Shown piece after piece: positions 1-8,045 of a stretch of DNA of 64,000 bases. The stretch lies in assembly GCA_902492045.1 (NCBI GenBank), contig CABUKB010000001.1:186001-250000 (forward strand). Reading direction: 5' to 3'. How positions within the stretch are numbered: the stretch's first letter is position 1; each line of letters begins with the position of its first letter. This DNA is from an uncultured Oscillospiraceae bacterium. GTDB taxonomy: Bacteria > Bacillota > Clostridia > Oscillospirales > Acutalibacteraceae. Under the pieces are notes generated by a model. It was not told where the DNA came from, did no database searches, and was given only the letters and a program-made list of their open reading frames with translations. The translations under genes were made by a program, and so were the position numbers.

Positions 1-35
1 GCTGCACACACGGCGGTGCCAATGACGCCTGCCGT

Positions 36-1004
36 TTATGATATCCAGGATGCCGCCAAATTTTCGGGCACGGTCCAATCTGTGGGCAGGATCACCACCG
101 CCTGCCGGCCAAGGGTTTCATAGCGTTTTTCCACAGTGGATTTGCTGTAACTGACCAGACCGTTTGAATTGTACGGATCGTTGAAATAATACCGGCTTGC
201 GTCATATCCCACCAACACCAGGCAATGCTCCCCGGACGGATAGCGGTACTTCCCGCCATCGTCGGGAGACGTCCATTCATAGTAGAACGGAACCTCTTTC
301 ATCCCAATTGTGGCCCATACGGCTGCCGGGATGCCGCAGTCGATATACCCTTTCAGGTTTTCCAGAGGAATGCCGCTGAGATCCACCGCTTCATACTCCC
401 CTGGCGCATAGTCCTGAAGCGCCCGGTTCAGAGACTTAACAATCACGGGTGAAAAACAGCCGTAGCCGCCGGTCGGGGTGGTGGGATCCCCCGCGTAATA
501 TTCCGACGGGTCCGGGGCGTAGCGGACATTGCCCTCTCTCCAAGCCGGTTTGCAGTCGAGATAGCGGTCCACAAAATCAAGCGGCGGAATCGTATCTCCC
601 ACATGATGCAGCAGCATCGTCGCGCTGACCGCTTCGCATCCGTTGGGCAAAATATCCTTTTGACTTAAATAGGGGACCTCCAAAAGGACTGAGGTGATTG
701 CCGTGTTCGGATCCTCCAAGTTTAAATCCAACGGTTGGGTTGTCGAGGATCCGGTGAACGCGGAGGACGGGACCGAAGACGTTTCAGATGAGCTGGGGGT
801 CGTTTTATCTGAAAGAAATGTGGGACTGGTTTGTCCGGTTCCTTCCGGCTGCGGTTCGGTCTCGGCCGCTTTCAATCCGGCGGAACCGTCCGACGCCTCT
901 TTTGTGTTTACTACAGGGGCTTCCGGCGCGCAGGAGCAGACCGTCATCGTGATAAGCCCGGCAACAATTCCGGCGGCCAAAGCCTGTACCATGTGTCTTT
1001 TCAT
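36..1004 (-). CDS. C39-like papain-fold lipoprotein
   Basis: A predicted secreted lipoprotein of 322 residues. It has a short basic N-terminus, a hydrophobic stretch and a cysteine near residue 25 (lipobox VCSC, slightly atypical). A Ser/Thr/Pro-rich linker runs to about residue 95. The C-terminal half resembles the Peptidase_C39_2 family: the NGCEAVSATMLL segment carries the likely catalytic Cys at about 123, and GEHCLVLVGYD carries His at about 260, with an NDP motif at about 275 that could supply the third residue. Whether it is a peptidase or only a papain-like fold cannot be told from sequence. I chose the ATG at 1004 over 1013 because GGAGGG then sits 9 bases upstream. It follows the sigma/anti-sigma pair by about 115 bases on the same strand and may be part of its output. 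Confidence 0.8.
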   Translation of the reverse strand: MKRHMVQALAAGIVAGLITMTVCSCAPEAPVVNTKEASDGSAGLKAAETEPQPEGTGQTSPTFLSDKTTPSSSETSSVPSSAFTGSSTTQPLDLNLEDPNTAITSVLLEVPYLSQKDILPNGCEAVSATMLLHHVGDTIPPLDFVDRYLDCKPAWREGNVRYAPDPSEYYAGDPTTPTGGYGCFSPVIVKSLNRALQDYAPGEYEAVDLSGIPLENLKGYIDCGIPAAVWATIGMKEVPFYYEWTSPDDGGKYRYPSGEHCLVLVGYDASRYYFNDPYNSNGLVSYSKSTVEKRYETLGRQAVVILPTDWTVPENLAASWIS

Positions 1005-1118
1005 ATACAACATCCCTCCATCCTATTGCCATACTATGCGGCAAAGCAAGTATTGACTGGATGGAGACAACATTTTCAAAGAAATGCTGTCTGTCCTATC
1101 CGAAAAGCCAACCGGCGT

Positions 1119-2579
1119 TTAGCGGCCCGCGATCTCTGAAGGGGCGGTGGTAAACCAACCCACAGCCTCTTCGGAAGTCAGCATGTTTTCGGACAGAAGC
1201 AGCCATCCACTTTTCTCTTTCCGGAATACCAGGGTTTTTGTCCCTTCCGGCAGCGTCCAGTCGAGCGAAACCGACAGATCTTTCACGCCGTCTCCATCCG
1301 CATCGAAGAGCCGCGCGGAAATGCGTCCGTAAACCATCGGGGCTACCGATAGGTCGTATACATCCATTCCGTCAATCCGCAGGCCGCTCGTATAAACCCC
1401 TTGAACCAATTCCACAACCGTCATGTCATCCTCGCCCGTGTCCATCAGAACGGTCACATTTCCTTGAAACGCATTGTACAGATAGAGAATCGTGTCGGCA
1501 GACACCATGCCTTTCGGCAATTCCAAACAGTAGAGGATCCGTTCCTTTGTTCCGTCAGTGTTCGCGGGCTGTGTCAACACGATATCCAGACCATTTTCTG
1601 CACCTCCGTGCTTGGTCACGCCGACGATATCCTGTACGCCGCTCATATCCGAATGCTGCAAATACAGGGTAACCAGATCATGATCCTCGAAGTAGGCGGC
1701 GTCATATTGGTTAAGCACTCTTTGCGCCGCATCGTCGAAAAGGCGACCTTGCAGGTCGGCAACATCCTGCACACCGGTCAGAATCCGGTTGGCTGCCGCG
1801 CTATCGGCATCAACCACAGCCCCTTGTATCTGATAACGCGCGGTTTCCAACGTCTTGGCCTCTTGTTGATTCGAGGCCTGGACTTCAAATACAAACCGAT
1901 TGCAATCCTCGACATCCGCTTTATTCACTTCCACAAACAGGGCCTGACGGAGCCCTATATAGGTGTCCTCTCCCGGAACGCTCGATGAAAGGGTCACCGT
2001 CAGGACGGTGCCGGTTTTGGTCACGCGGGCCACATCCTCCGCCGCATAGGCCGTATCCCATGGGTAGAGGAGCATCAGCAGCGCGTGTTCTTGGAAATAC
2101 TCTTCCGTATAAAGCAGAGCCGCCGTCACCGGCTGCGGATACGGCACGGTATTCTTCTCCGGGGTTTCGTCGATTTGCAGGCCGATGCGAGCCAGGGAAG
2201 CCTCAAAGTCGGCGTACGACTCCAGCAGGCGCAGGCTTTCGGAGCAATTGCCCTCCATTCCGTAATCCACATTGCCAAGGGTCTCGGAATGCACCTGGAA
2301 CGACAGGTCGATTCTTTCCTCTGTCGGAGAGGACACCGACGGAGCCATCATAGGATACAGCGATGTCAGGCTGACCGCCAGAACCAAAAACAGCGAAGCG
2401 GCGGCGGCCGCCAAAACCGATTTTCGCCACACTTTCCGTGCAGGCGGGACTTCCTCGGCCTCAAAAACATAGCGGTTATCTTGAAGATTGGACTCGATTC
2501 TCTCCCACAAGGGCGGGGTTTCAGAATCCGCCGCCTGTTGGAGGCGATTTTGAATATCGCGGTCAGACAGTGGTTTCAT
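1119..2579 (-). CDS. Membrane anti-sigma-like protein with large outer domain
   Basis: A 486-residue protein whose start overlaps the end of the ECF sigma gene by 17 bases, the usual layout of a sigma factor and its cognate anti-sigma. Residues 1-50 are hydrophilic and would face the cytoplasm. A single membrane span lies at about 54-75. The remaining 400 residues would lie outside the membrane and are rich in acidic and beta-type segments. No HxxxCxxC zinc anti-sigma motif is seen. Most anti-sigma factors of this kind are far shorter, so the outer domain may be a sensor. I do not recognise that domain. Function is inferred from gene position and topology only. Confidence 0.7.
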   Translation of the reverse strand: MKPLSDRDIQNRLQQAADSETPPLWERIESNLQDNRYVFEAEEVPPARKVWRKSVLAAAAASLFLVLAVSLTSLYPMMAPSVSSPTEERIDLSFQVHSETLGNVDYGMEGNCSESLRLLESYADFEASLARIGLQIDETPEKNTVPYPQPVTAALLYTEEYFQEHALLMLLYPWDTAYAAEDVARVTKTGTVLTVTLSSSVPGEDTYIGLRQALFVEVNKADVEDCNRFVFEVQASNQQEAKTLETARYQIQGAVVDADSAAANRILTGVQDVADLQGRLFDDAAQRVLNQYDAAYFEDHDLVTLYLQHSDMSGVQDIVGVTKHGGAENGLDIVLTQPANTDGTKERILYCLELPKGMVSADTILYLYNAFQGNVTVLMDTGEDDMTVVELVQGVYTSGLRIDGMDVYDLSVAPMVYGRISARLFDADGDGVKDLSVSLDWTLPEGTKTLVFRKEKSGWLLLSENMLTSEEAVGWFTTAPSEIAGR

Positions 2580-3120
2580 AATCCATTTCCTCCCTTTCCT
2601 TCATCATTCGGCGCAGTTTCCCCATCGCCTGGCGGTTTCTCCAGGCGACGGTCCCGAGTGGTTCGCCCAAGATACGGGCCACTTCCCGCAAGGGCAGGTC
2701 CGCGATCAAATGCAGTGATACCACCTGCCGTTCGGTTTCACTCAGCTGTTCGAGCGACCATTCCAGAAATAAGCGGGTACAAGCCTCGTCCTCCAGCCGG
2801 TCTTGAGATGGAAAGACCTCCAAAACCGTGTCCTCGACCGGGCTGATCCGATTTTGCCGCCGCATGATTTCGGCGGCTGTATGGTGTGCGATGGTCATCA
2901 GCCAGGCTCGGTGTTCGGCACCGGGACGGTAGGTGCCGGCTTTTTGCCAAATCCGGAGGAAGGTCTCCACCGCCGCATCTTCCGCATCGGCGGGTCTGCC
3001 TGTGACCGAAAGGCAAACAGCATACACGCTCGAAGCGTATGCACGGTAGATTTCCTCGAGGCCGCTTGTATCGCCGGCCGTTATGCGGGACATCGCTCGA
3101 TTGAACCGGTCGTTTTCCAA
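2563..3120 (-). CDS. ECF-type RNA polymerase sigma factor
   Basis: A 185-residue sigma-70 family protein of ECF size. Region 2 covers about residues 20-95 (EEIYRAYASSVYAVCLSVTG and DAEDAAVETFLRIWQ). Region 4 covers about 120-175, with the helix-turn-helix LPLREVARILGEPLGTVAWR. There is no region 3, as expected for the group. The start is a TTG at 3120, preceded by AAGGAGG with a 7-base gap. A TATAAT-like -10 lies at 3156-3161 on this strand, without a clear -35. It should direct transcription of a small regulon, probably including its own operon, under control of the downstream membrane protein. Confidence 0.92.
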   Translation of the reverse strand: MENDRFNRAMSRITAGDTSGLEEIYRAYASSVYAVCLSVTGRPADAEDAAVETFLRIWQKAGTYRPGAEHRAWLMTIAHHTAAEIMRRQNRISPVEDTVLEVFPSQDRLEDEACTRLFLEWSLEQLSETERQVVSLHLIADLPLREVARILGEPLGTVAWRNRQAMGKLRRMMKEREEMDYETTV

Positions 3121-3297
3121 GCCAACGCCTCCTTTGTGTGAAAAGCTTTTCGACTATTATACGGCTTTGGAGGCGGATTTTTATGGGAAAGGGGAAAAGA
3201 AATTTCTGGATGAAATTTTATGGAGAATGAGTATTCCGTCACCACCTGTCTATACTATTGCCGTGACTCCTCGAAACAAAAGAAAGGACGGATGCAA

Positions 3298-3837
3298 ATG
3301 GAATTCAAAGGAAGCCGCACCGAGGCCAATCTTATGGCGGCCTTCGCGGGGGAAAGCCAGGCGCGAAACAAATACACCTTCTATGCCTCCCAGGCAAAAA
3401 AGGACGGCTACATGCAGATCGCGCGGATATTTGAGGCGACCGCTGCCAATGAGAAAGAACATGCCGAGCTGTGGTTTAAACAACTGCACGGCGGCAGCAT
3501 ACCGGGCACCGCCGATAATTTGGTAGATGCCGCGGCGGGGGAACGCTACGAGTGGACCCAGATGTACGCGGACTTCGCGAAAGTGGCGCGGGAAGAAGGC
3601 TTCACAGCCATCGCCGCAGCATTCGAACTGGTCGGAAAAATCGAAAGCCACCACGAACAGCGTTTCCTGAAACTGCGCGACAATCTGGAAACCGGCAAGG
3701 TTTTCAAGCGGGGTGCCGGAACCATTTGGATCTGTCTGAACTGCGGCCATCTTTACACGGGCGAAACCCCCCCTTCCCTCTGCCCGGTCTGCAAACATCC
3801 CCAGGCCTATTTTCAGCTGCATATCGAGGATTATTGA
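3298..3837 (+). CDS. rbr: Rubrerythrin
   Basis: A 179-residue rubrerythrin, a non-haem di-iron peroxidase that removes hydrogen peroxide in anaerobes. The N-terminal ferritin-like four-helix domain (about residues 1-140) has the iron-ligand motifs ESQARNKY, ENEKEHAELW and ESHHEQRF. The C-terminal rubredoxin domain shows two Cys pairs (CLNCGHLYTG and CPVCKHPQAYF). The frame is open back to 3220, but AAAGGA at 3283-3288 sits 9 bases before the ATG at 3298, which gives the usual MEFKGSRTEANL start; the ATG at 3292 is too close. A -10-like TATACT lies at 3251-3256. It is followed after 9 bases by a small gene and then a terminator. Confidence 0.96.
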   Translation: MEFKGSRTEANLMAAFAGESQARNKYTFYASQAKKDGYMQIARIFEATAANEKEHAELWFKQLHGGSIPGTADNLVDAAAGERYEWTQMYADFAKVAREEGFTAIAAAFELVGKIESHHEQRFLKLRDNLETGKVFKRGAGTIWICLNCGHLYTGETPPSLCPVCKHPQAYFQLHIEDY

Positions 3838-3846
3838 GGAACGGCC

Positions 3847-4023
3847 ATGGAAAAGAAAACGAACAAACCCCAACCCCATCCGCAGGCCCAGCAAACAGCC
3901 ATGCAGGATGCAGTGACACTGCGGGAGCAGGGGCGGGGCGATATTCTATCCGATGTACTGGGGAGTTATACCGGCACCGCCGATCATGGGGAAAAACCGG
4001 AACAGGATGCCGACGATCTGTAA
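3847..4023 (+). CDS. Small conserved 58-aa protein
   Basis: A short ORF directly behind rubrerythrin, using GAGGA at the rubrerythrin stop as its ribosome site. The 58-residue product is hydrophilic, has no Cys and no membrane segment, and ends in a DVLGSYTGT segment and an acidic EQDADDL tail. I recall similar small proteins with a GSYTG segment and a QDADDL ending in many Clostridia; their function is unknown to me. It lies between a robust gene and an intrinsic terminator, which supports its being translated. Disordered character suggests a binding or regulatory role, but nothing specific can be claimed. Confidence 0.7.
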   Translation: MEKKTNKPQPHPQAQQTAMQDAVTLREQGRGDILSDVLGSYTGTADHGEKPEQDADDL

Positions 4024-4032
4024 CCGGTATGC

Positions 4033-4068
4033 AAGCACTGCCGTACAGCACGGCGGTGCTTTTTATTT
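4033..4068 (+). terminator. Intrinsic terminator after rubrerythrin operon
   Basis: Arms 4033-4044 and 4050-4061 pair over 12 bp with one G-U wobble around a 5-base loop, followed by a T-rich run. It ends the rubrerythrin and small-protein transcript. Confidence 0.85.
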
Positions 4069-4103
4069 TCGGCCGGTTCCCCGCGTATTTCCAGCCGCCT
4101 GCG

Positions 4104-4133
4104 TTGCATTTTCTGGTGTCTTCGTTGTATAAT
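4104..4133 (+). promoter_or_regulatory. Sigma-A-type promoter for QueG-like gene
   Basis: TTGCAT at 4104-4109 and TATAAT at 4128-4133, 18-base spacer, 38 bases before the start codon at 4172. Confidence 0.6.
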
Positions 4134-4171
4134 GACCCTGACATCGGCTATGAAAAGGAAGGGGGAGACAA

Positions 4172-4993
4172 ATGCCGGTCCGTTTGCCAGAGGTTTCGCC
4201 TTTGCTGGATGAGGCGGGGCTTCCCCTGCACGGCTTCTGCCGTTTTGAGGACATCCGGCCCCGTTTGCTCTCCTGCCGGGCCGCCGGCCGCCTCCCCGCT
4301 GATACCGCCGTGATCATCGTCGCGCTGTTCCCCTACCGGTTTCCGGATGACGGCGGCCCCCGCAATCTCTGCCGCTATGCCAGCGTCCCCGATTACCATG
4401 CAGTGGCGGGCGACGTGCTGCGCCGTGCCTGTGCCCGTCTGACCGGCCGCTTTCCCTCTTTATCATTTGAACCCTTTATCGACAATTCCCCCATACCCGA
4501 GGTATCGGCGGCCTCTCTCGCCGGACTTGGCTGTATCGGTGACCACGGGCTTCTGATACATCCCCAATACGGGTCCTACGTGTTTATCGGGTCGATTGCC
4601 ACCGACGCCCCCTGGCCCATACCGGCCGGGCGGATTTCCTTGTGTCCCCACTGCGGGGCCTGTTCGACGGCCTGCCCCGGGCAATGTCTGTCCGGCGGGC
4701 GGCTGGACCGCAGTCGTTGTCTTTCCTTCCTCACCCAAAAAAAGGGGAGCCTGGCACCGAAGGAGGAACGGCTTATCCGGGATAACGGCCTAATCTGGGG
4801 CTGCGATACCTGTCAGGAGGCCTGTCCGCTCAACAGGGACACCGCATGCAAGCCCCACCCCTGCTTTGGCGAATACCGCCCTCTGGCCCTGCCGGCCGAC
4901 CTGGACAACCCGGACGGGAAAGCCTACGGCTGGCGGGGCACACAGATCCTGCGGCGCAACTGGGCGATTTGTTACGGGCAAAACAGGGAATAA
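4172..4993 (+). CDS. QueG-like double-cluster Fe-S protein
   Basis: A 273-residue protein with two 4Fe-4S motifs near the C-terminus: CPHCGACSTACPGQC at about residues 155-170 and CDTCQEACPLN at about 212-222. This paired arrangement is that of epoxyqueuosine reductase (QueG) and related proteins, which finish queuosine in tRNA with a cobalamin cofactor. The segment DNSPIPEVSAASLAGLGCIG matches the QueG core that precedes the clusters. It is about 100 residues shorter than classical QueG and lacks the C-terminal HEAT-like part, so it may be a divergent reductase of the same superfamily. The ATG at 4172 has GGGGGAGA upstream. It has its own promoter and no clear operon partner. Confidence 0.75.
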   Translation: MPVRLPEVSPLLDEAGLPLHGFCRFEDIRPRLLSCRAAGRLPADTAVIIVALFPYRFPDDGGPRNLCRYASVPDYHAVAGDVLRRACARLTGRFPSLSFEPFIDNSPIPEVSAASLAGLGCIGDHGLLIHPQYGSYVFIGSIATDAPWPIPAGRISLCPHCGACSTACPGQCLSGGRLDRSRCLSFLTQKKGSLAPKEERLIRDNGLIWGCDTCQEACPLNRDTACKPHPCFGEYRPLALPADLDNPDGKAYGWRGTQILRRNWAICYGQNRE

Positions 4994-5113
4994 AAGAACG
5001 GTTTTGTCTTATACGTTCGACGGTCCGTCTTCACTTAAACCAGGCGAACCGTTCCATGTGAATGTTTCTCCCCCCGCTCGGCCTCATCCCGCCGTGCTGC
5101 CCTCCGGCCGCAC

Positions 5114-5142
5114 TTGATTCCGGCTCGGATATGGTATATACT
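5114..5142 (+). promoter_or_regulatory. Sigma-A-type promoter for glycosyltransferase
   Basis: TTGATT at 5114-5119 and TATACT at 5137-5142, 17-base spacer. The leader then contains a GC-rich hairpin, arms 5198-5204 and 5208-5214, just ahead of the AGGAGG site at 5220-5225. Confidence 0.7.
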
Positions 5143-5232
5143 GGATTCCTACATAATTCCTACATTTGATTCATTACGGCATCAATCTGGGGTTTGGGGT
5201 CGCCGCCGGCGACCGTGTGAGGAGGCACCCAT

Positions 5233-6354
5233 GTGAAAATTCTGTTGATTATCGACCAATTCGACAACGATAACAACGGCACCACGATCTCGGCCCGCCG
5301 GTTCGCCGACACCCTGCGGCGGCACGGCCACGAAATCCGGGTGGTCTGCACGGGGGAAGACCGGGAAGACAAGTACGCGGTTCAGGAATTCCGGGTTCCC
5401 ATTTTCGACGGGCTGATAAAATCGCAGGGGATGCGTTTCGCCCGCCCGAACAAAACCACGCTGGAGGAGGCCATTCGTTGGGCGGAAGTGGTGCATTTTC
5501 TCATGCCTTTCCCTCTCTCAATCGAAGGGGAAAAGATCGCCACCCGCCTAGGGGTTCCTCATACGGCGGCCTTTCATGTCCAGCCTGAAAATATCACCTC
5601 TTCCATCGGTCTGGGAAATGCCCATGGGCTCAACAAGGCAATTTATCAGGGGTTCAAGACCATTTTTTATAATAAATTTACCCATATCCACTGCCCGAGC
5701 CGGTTTATCGCATCCCAGCTTGAGAAAAACGGCTATACCGCCAAACTCCACGTGATATCCAACGGAATTGATTCGGACTTTATTTATCGGAAAAAAGAAA
5801 AATCCCCCGACCTGCAGGGGAAAATCGTGGTTTTGATGATCGGCCGCCTCTCGGCGGAAAAGCGGCAGGATGTCCTTATCGACGCGGTCAGCCGATGCGC
5901 CTATCGGGACCGGATCCAACTTGTTCTCGCGGGGCAGGGCCCCAAACGGGACGCCCTGCTCAAGCGGGCGGAGAAACTGCCCATTCCCCCCATCATCCGC
6001 TTTTTCCCGAAAGCCGAACTGCTTGACATGTTGGCCATGAGCGACCTTTATGTGCATGCCGCCGATGTGGAGATCGAGGCCATCTCCTGTATGGAGGCGT
6101 TTGCAAGCGGACTGGTTCCCATCATTGCTGACAGCGCAAAGTCCGCGACTCCCCAATTTGCTCTGGACGATCGCAGCTTATTTCGGGCGGGAGACAGCGC
6201 CGACCTCGCGGGCAAAATCGAATATTGGCTCGACGATCCGGAGGAACGGCACCGGATGGAAATTCGCTATGCCGAACACGGGCGGGCATACGACATCGAC
6301 CACTGTGTCTCCCAGATTGAGGACATGTTTCGGCAGGCGATTGCCGAAACATGA
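5233..6354 (+). CDS. GT4-family glycosyltransferase
   Basis: A 373-residue glycosyltransferase of the GT-B fold, family 4. The N-terminal domain has the MKILLIIDQFDNDNNGTTIS loop that starts the acceptor-binding half. The C-terminal donor domain has VLMIGRLSAEKRQDVLIDAV at about residue 198 and the acidic EIEAISCMEAFASGLVPI signature at about 280-297. The start is the GTG at 5233, not the ATG at 5231, which is immediately followed by a stop; AGGAGG lies 7 bases upstream. The next gene, 66 bases on, is a PlsC-type acyltransferase. The pair suggests synthesis of a membrane glycolipid, such as a glycosyl-diacylglycerol, at the cytoplasmic face. Donor and acceptor are not readable from the sequence. 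Confidence 0.88.
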   Translation: MKILLIIDQFDNDNNGTTISARRFADTLRRHGHEIRVVCTGEDREDKYAVQEFRVPIFDGLIKSQGMRFARPNKTTLEEAIRWAEVVHFLMPFPLSIEGEKIATRLGVPHTAAFHVQPENITSSIGLGNAHGLNKAIYQGFKTIFYNKFTHIHCPSRFIASQLEKNGYTAKLHVISNGIDSDFIYRKKEKSPDLQGKIVVLMIGRLSAEKRQDVLIDAVSRCAYRDRIQLVLAGQGPKRDALLKRAEKLPIPPIIRFFPKAELLDMLAMSDLYVHAADVEIEAISCMEAFASGLVPIIADSAKSATPQFALDDRSLFRAGDSADLAGKIEYWLDDPEERHRMEIRYAEHGRAYDIDHCVSQIEDMFRQAIAET

Positions 6355-6420
6355 GAGAACCAGCTGGGATGCACCCGCCTGAAACGCCAAACGGCCCTGC
6401 CATGAAAGGAACGGCCAACC

Positions 6421-7224
6421 ATGAACCTGCATAAATATCCCGAAGTCCTGACCGAAGAGGAAGAGCCGGTCGCCATTGACGAACATGAACTGCATATGTG
6501 GTCCCCTCTCGAGATGAGCATCGGGACGGGTTATGACTACCTCGGGGACAGTTTGTTCTATCGGGTGCTGTATGCATTGCTCAAACCCATCGCGCTCGGT
6601 GTGTTCGCCATCCTGAACCCCCTGCTGTTCGGCTTTCAGTTTCAAGGCCGGGAGAATATCCAACGGTTGCGGGGGCGGGGTGCCGTCTCCATCTGCAACC
6701 ATATACACGCGTTGGACTGCACCATGCTGGGCATGGCGTTTTTTGACCGGCGCCTGTATTTTGTTACCCTGCAGTCGAATTTTGAAATCCCGCTGATCCG
6801 CCATTTGGTCAAGGCTCTCGGCGGTATGCCGATCCCCCGCAGTTTCCGGAAAATGCCTGCGTTCTCCGATGCTGTCGGAGAGGCGGTCCGCCGGGGGCAG
6901 ATCGTGCAGATCTATCCGGAGGGTGTGTTGCGGTTTTATTATCCTGGTGTCCGCCGTTTCAAAAACGGCGCCTTCGCTTACGCGTACGACAACAACGTCC
7001 CTATGCTTCCCTCCGTCATAACCTACGCCCAGCCCACCGGCCTGCACCGCTTATTTAAAAGAAAACCGTGTCTTCGCCTGACGGTATTGCCGCCGGTGTA
7101 TCCCGACGTGACCAAGCCGAAAAGGGATGAGATCGCCCGGCTGCGGGCGGTCTGCACCCGCCAAATGACCGACTTTTACCGGCATAACAGTGTGGACCCC
7201 GAAACCTTCCGCCGTCCGGTATAA
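6421..7224 (+). CDS. PlsC-type glycerophosphate acyltransferase
   Basis: A 267-residue member of the 1-acylglycerol-3-phosphate acyltransferase superfamily. It carries the catalytic HX4D motif (NHIHALDCTM, about residue 98) and the substrate motif EGVLRF (about residue 168) in the usual spacing. A hydrophobic region around 45-75 probably anchors it to the membrane. AAAGGA upstream supports the ATG. It follows a GT4 glycosyltransferase on the same strand. The family transfers fatty acyl groups to lysophosphatidate or related lipids. Here the neighbour suggests a step in lipid or glycolipid assembly rather than the housekeeping plsC, but this is inference. Confidence 0.82.
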   Translation: MNLHKYPEVLTEEEEPVAIDEHELHMWSPLEMSIGTGYDYLGDSLFYRVLYALLKPIALGVFAILNPLLFGFQFQGRENIQRLRGRGAVSICNHIHALDCTMLGMAFFDRRLYFVTLQSNFEIPLIRHLVKALGGMPIPRSFRKMPAFSDAVGEAVRRGQIVQIYPEGVLRFYYPGVRRFKNGAFAYAYDNNVPMLPSVITYAQPTGLHRLFKRKPCLRLTVLPPVYPDVTKPKRDEIARLRAVCTRQMTDFYRHNSVDPETFRRPV

Positions 7225-7375
7225 AAAAACACCGGCTCCGGGCGGATCGCCGCGTGACCGCCATCGGTTATGGGGAACCGTCGATCCCCGGTGGATGCCG
7301 GTCCTGCTGTCCACCCGCCGCATCCGTCCGGGGATGGAGCCTTCGCCCTTTTCGCTCCTTTTCGGCAGGAAACGA

Positions 7376-7404
7376 TTGCGGGCCGCGGTGAATTCTGCTA
7401 TAAT
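7376..7404 (+). promoter_or_regulatory. Extended -10 sigma-A promoter
   Basis: TTGCGG at 7376-7381 and TATAAT at 7399-7404, 17-base spacer, with TG at the extended -10 position. It drives the small membrane protein gene at 7438. Confidence 0.8.
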
Positions 7405-7437
7405 TTAAAGCGCAAAAAGGCAAAGGGAGGGTTGGTC

Positions 7438-7878
7438 ATGACCATGTTGGTCCCCCTGCCCGCGGATGTGTATTCCGTGATGGAGGAACACCCGCCGGAA
7501 CCCCATACCCCCGCCGGCATGCTGTTCGCCTGCTGGGCGATTGTGATCGTGCTGCTGGCCATGGTTGTCGTGTTCATGCGGGCAAAGAAAAAAGAATATG
7601 CGCTGGCCGTTTTGCCCCTGACCCTGGTGCCGTTCATGCATATCGTCAGCGGGGTACTCGCGCGTTTTCTGGATCCGATTCTTTTCCTGAACTTTACCGA
7701 AATCCGGATTCTCATAGATTTGACTGCGGCGCTGTTTTCCTGTCTTCTCCTGGGGTTTTCTTCCCGTGGGATTTCAGAAAAGCGCAGCCGCCGCCTGTTG
7801 ACCATCTTTTGCGCCGGGTTCATCATCCTGCTGACCTGGGTCCTTATCTATAACGTTTTATCGGCTTCTCAGGTATGA
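7438..7878 (+). CDS. Small four-helix membrane protein, unknown function
   Basis: I do not recognise this 146-residue protein. It has about four hydrophobic segments (near residues 27-48, 58-75, 84-106 and 120-141), separated by short basic loops such as MRAKKKEY and RGISEKRSRR, which should face the cytoplasm. There is no signal peptide cleavage site and no catalytic motif. The ATG at 7438 is preceded by AAAGGGAGG with a 7-base gap and by a near-ideal promoter whose -10 is 34 bases away. The frame is open further upstream but that part lies before the promoter. A strong terminator follows, so it is transcribed alone. Confidence 0.78.
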   Translation: MTMLVPLPADVYSVMEEHPPEPHTPAGMLFACWAIVIVLLAMVVVFMRAKKKEYALAVLPLTLVPFMHIVSGVLARFLDPILFLNFTEIRILIDLTAALFSCLLLGFSSRGISEKRSRRLLTIFCAGFIILLTWVLIYNVLSASQV

Positions 7879-7932
7879 CCTCTTCCAAACACTCCGGCGG
7901 ATAAACTTCCGAGGCGAATGCGGTGTTTTCAC

Positions 7933-7968
7933 AAGCGGCAACCATGGTTTTCGTGGTTGCCGCTTTTT
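7933..7968 (+). terminator. Intrinsic terminator
   Basis: A perfect 12-bp stem (7933-7944 with 7954-7965) and a T run to 7968 close the small membrane protein gene. Confidence 0.9.
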
Positions 7969-7989
7969 CGGCCGGACCCCGCCCGCGTC

Positions 7990-8018
7990 TTGATTCCTCC
8001 GCGCGTCCGGGGTATAAT
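7990..8018 (+). promoter_or_regulatory. Sigma-A promoter for alr
   Basis: TTGATT at 7990-7995 and TATAAT at 8013-8018, 17-base spacer. Because transcription would begin near 8025, it rules out the upstream in-frame starts of alr. Confidence 0.85.
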
Positions 8019-8045
8019 GGATACACGATGAAAGGGGCCGTTGCC

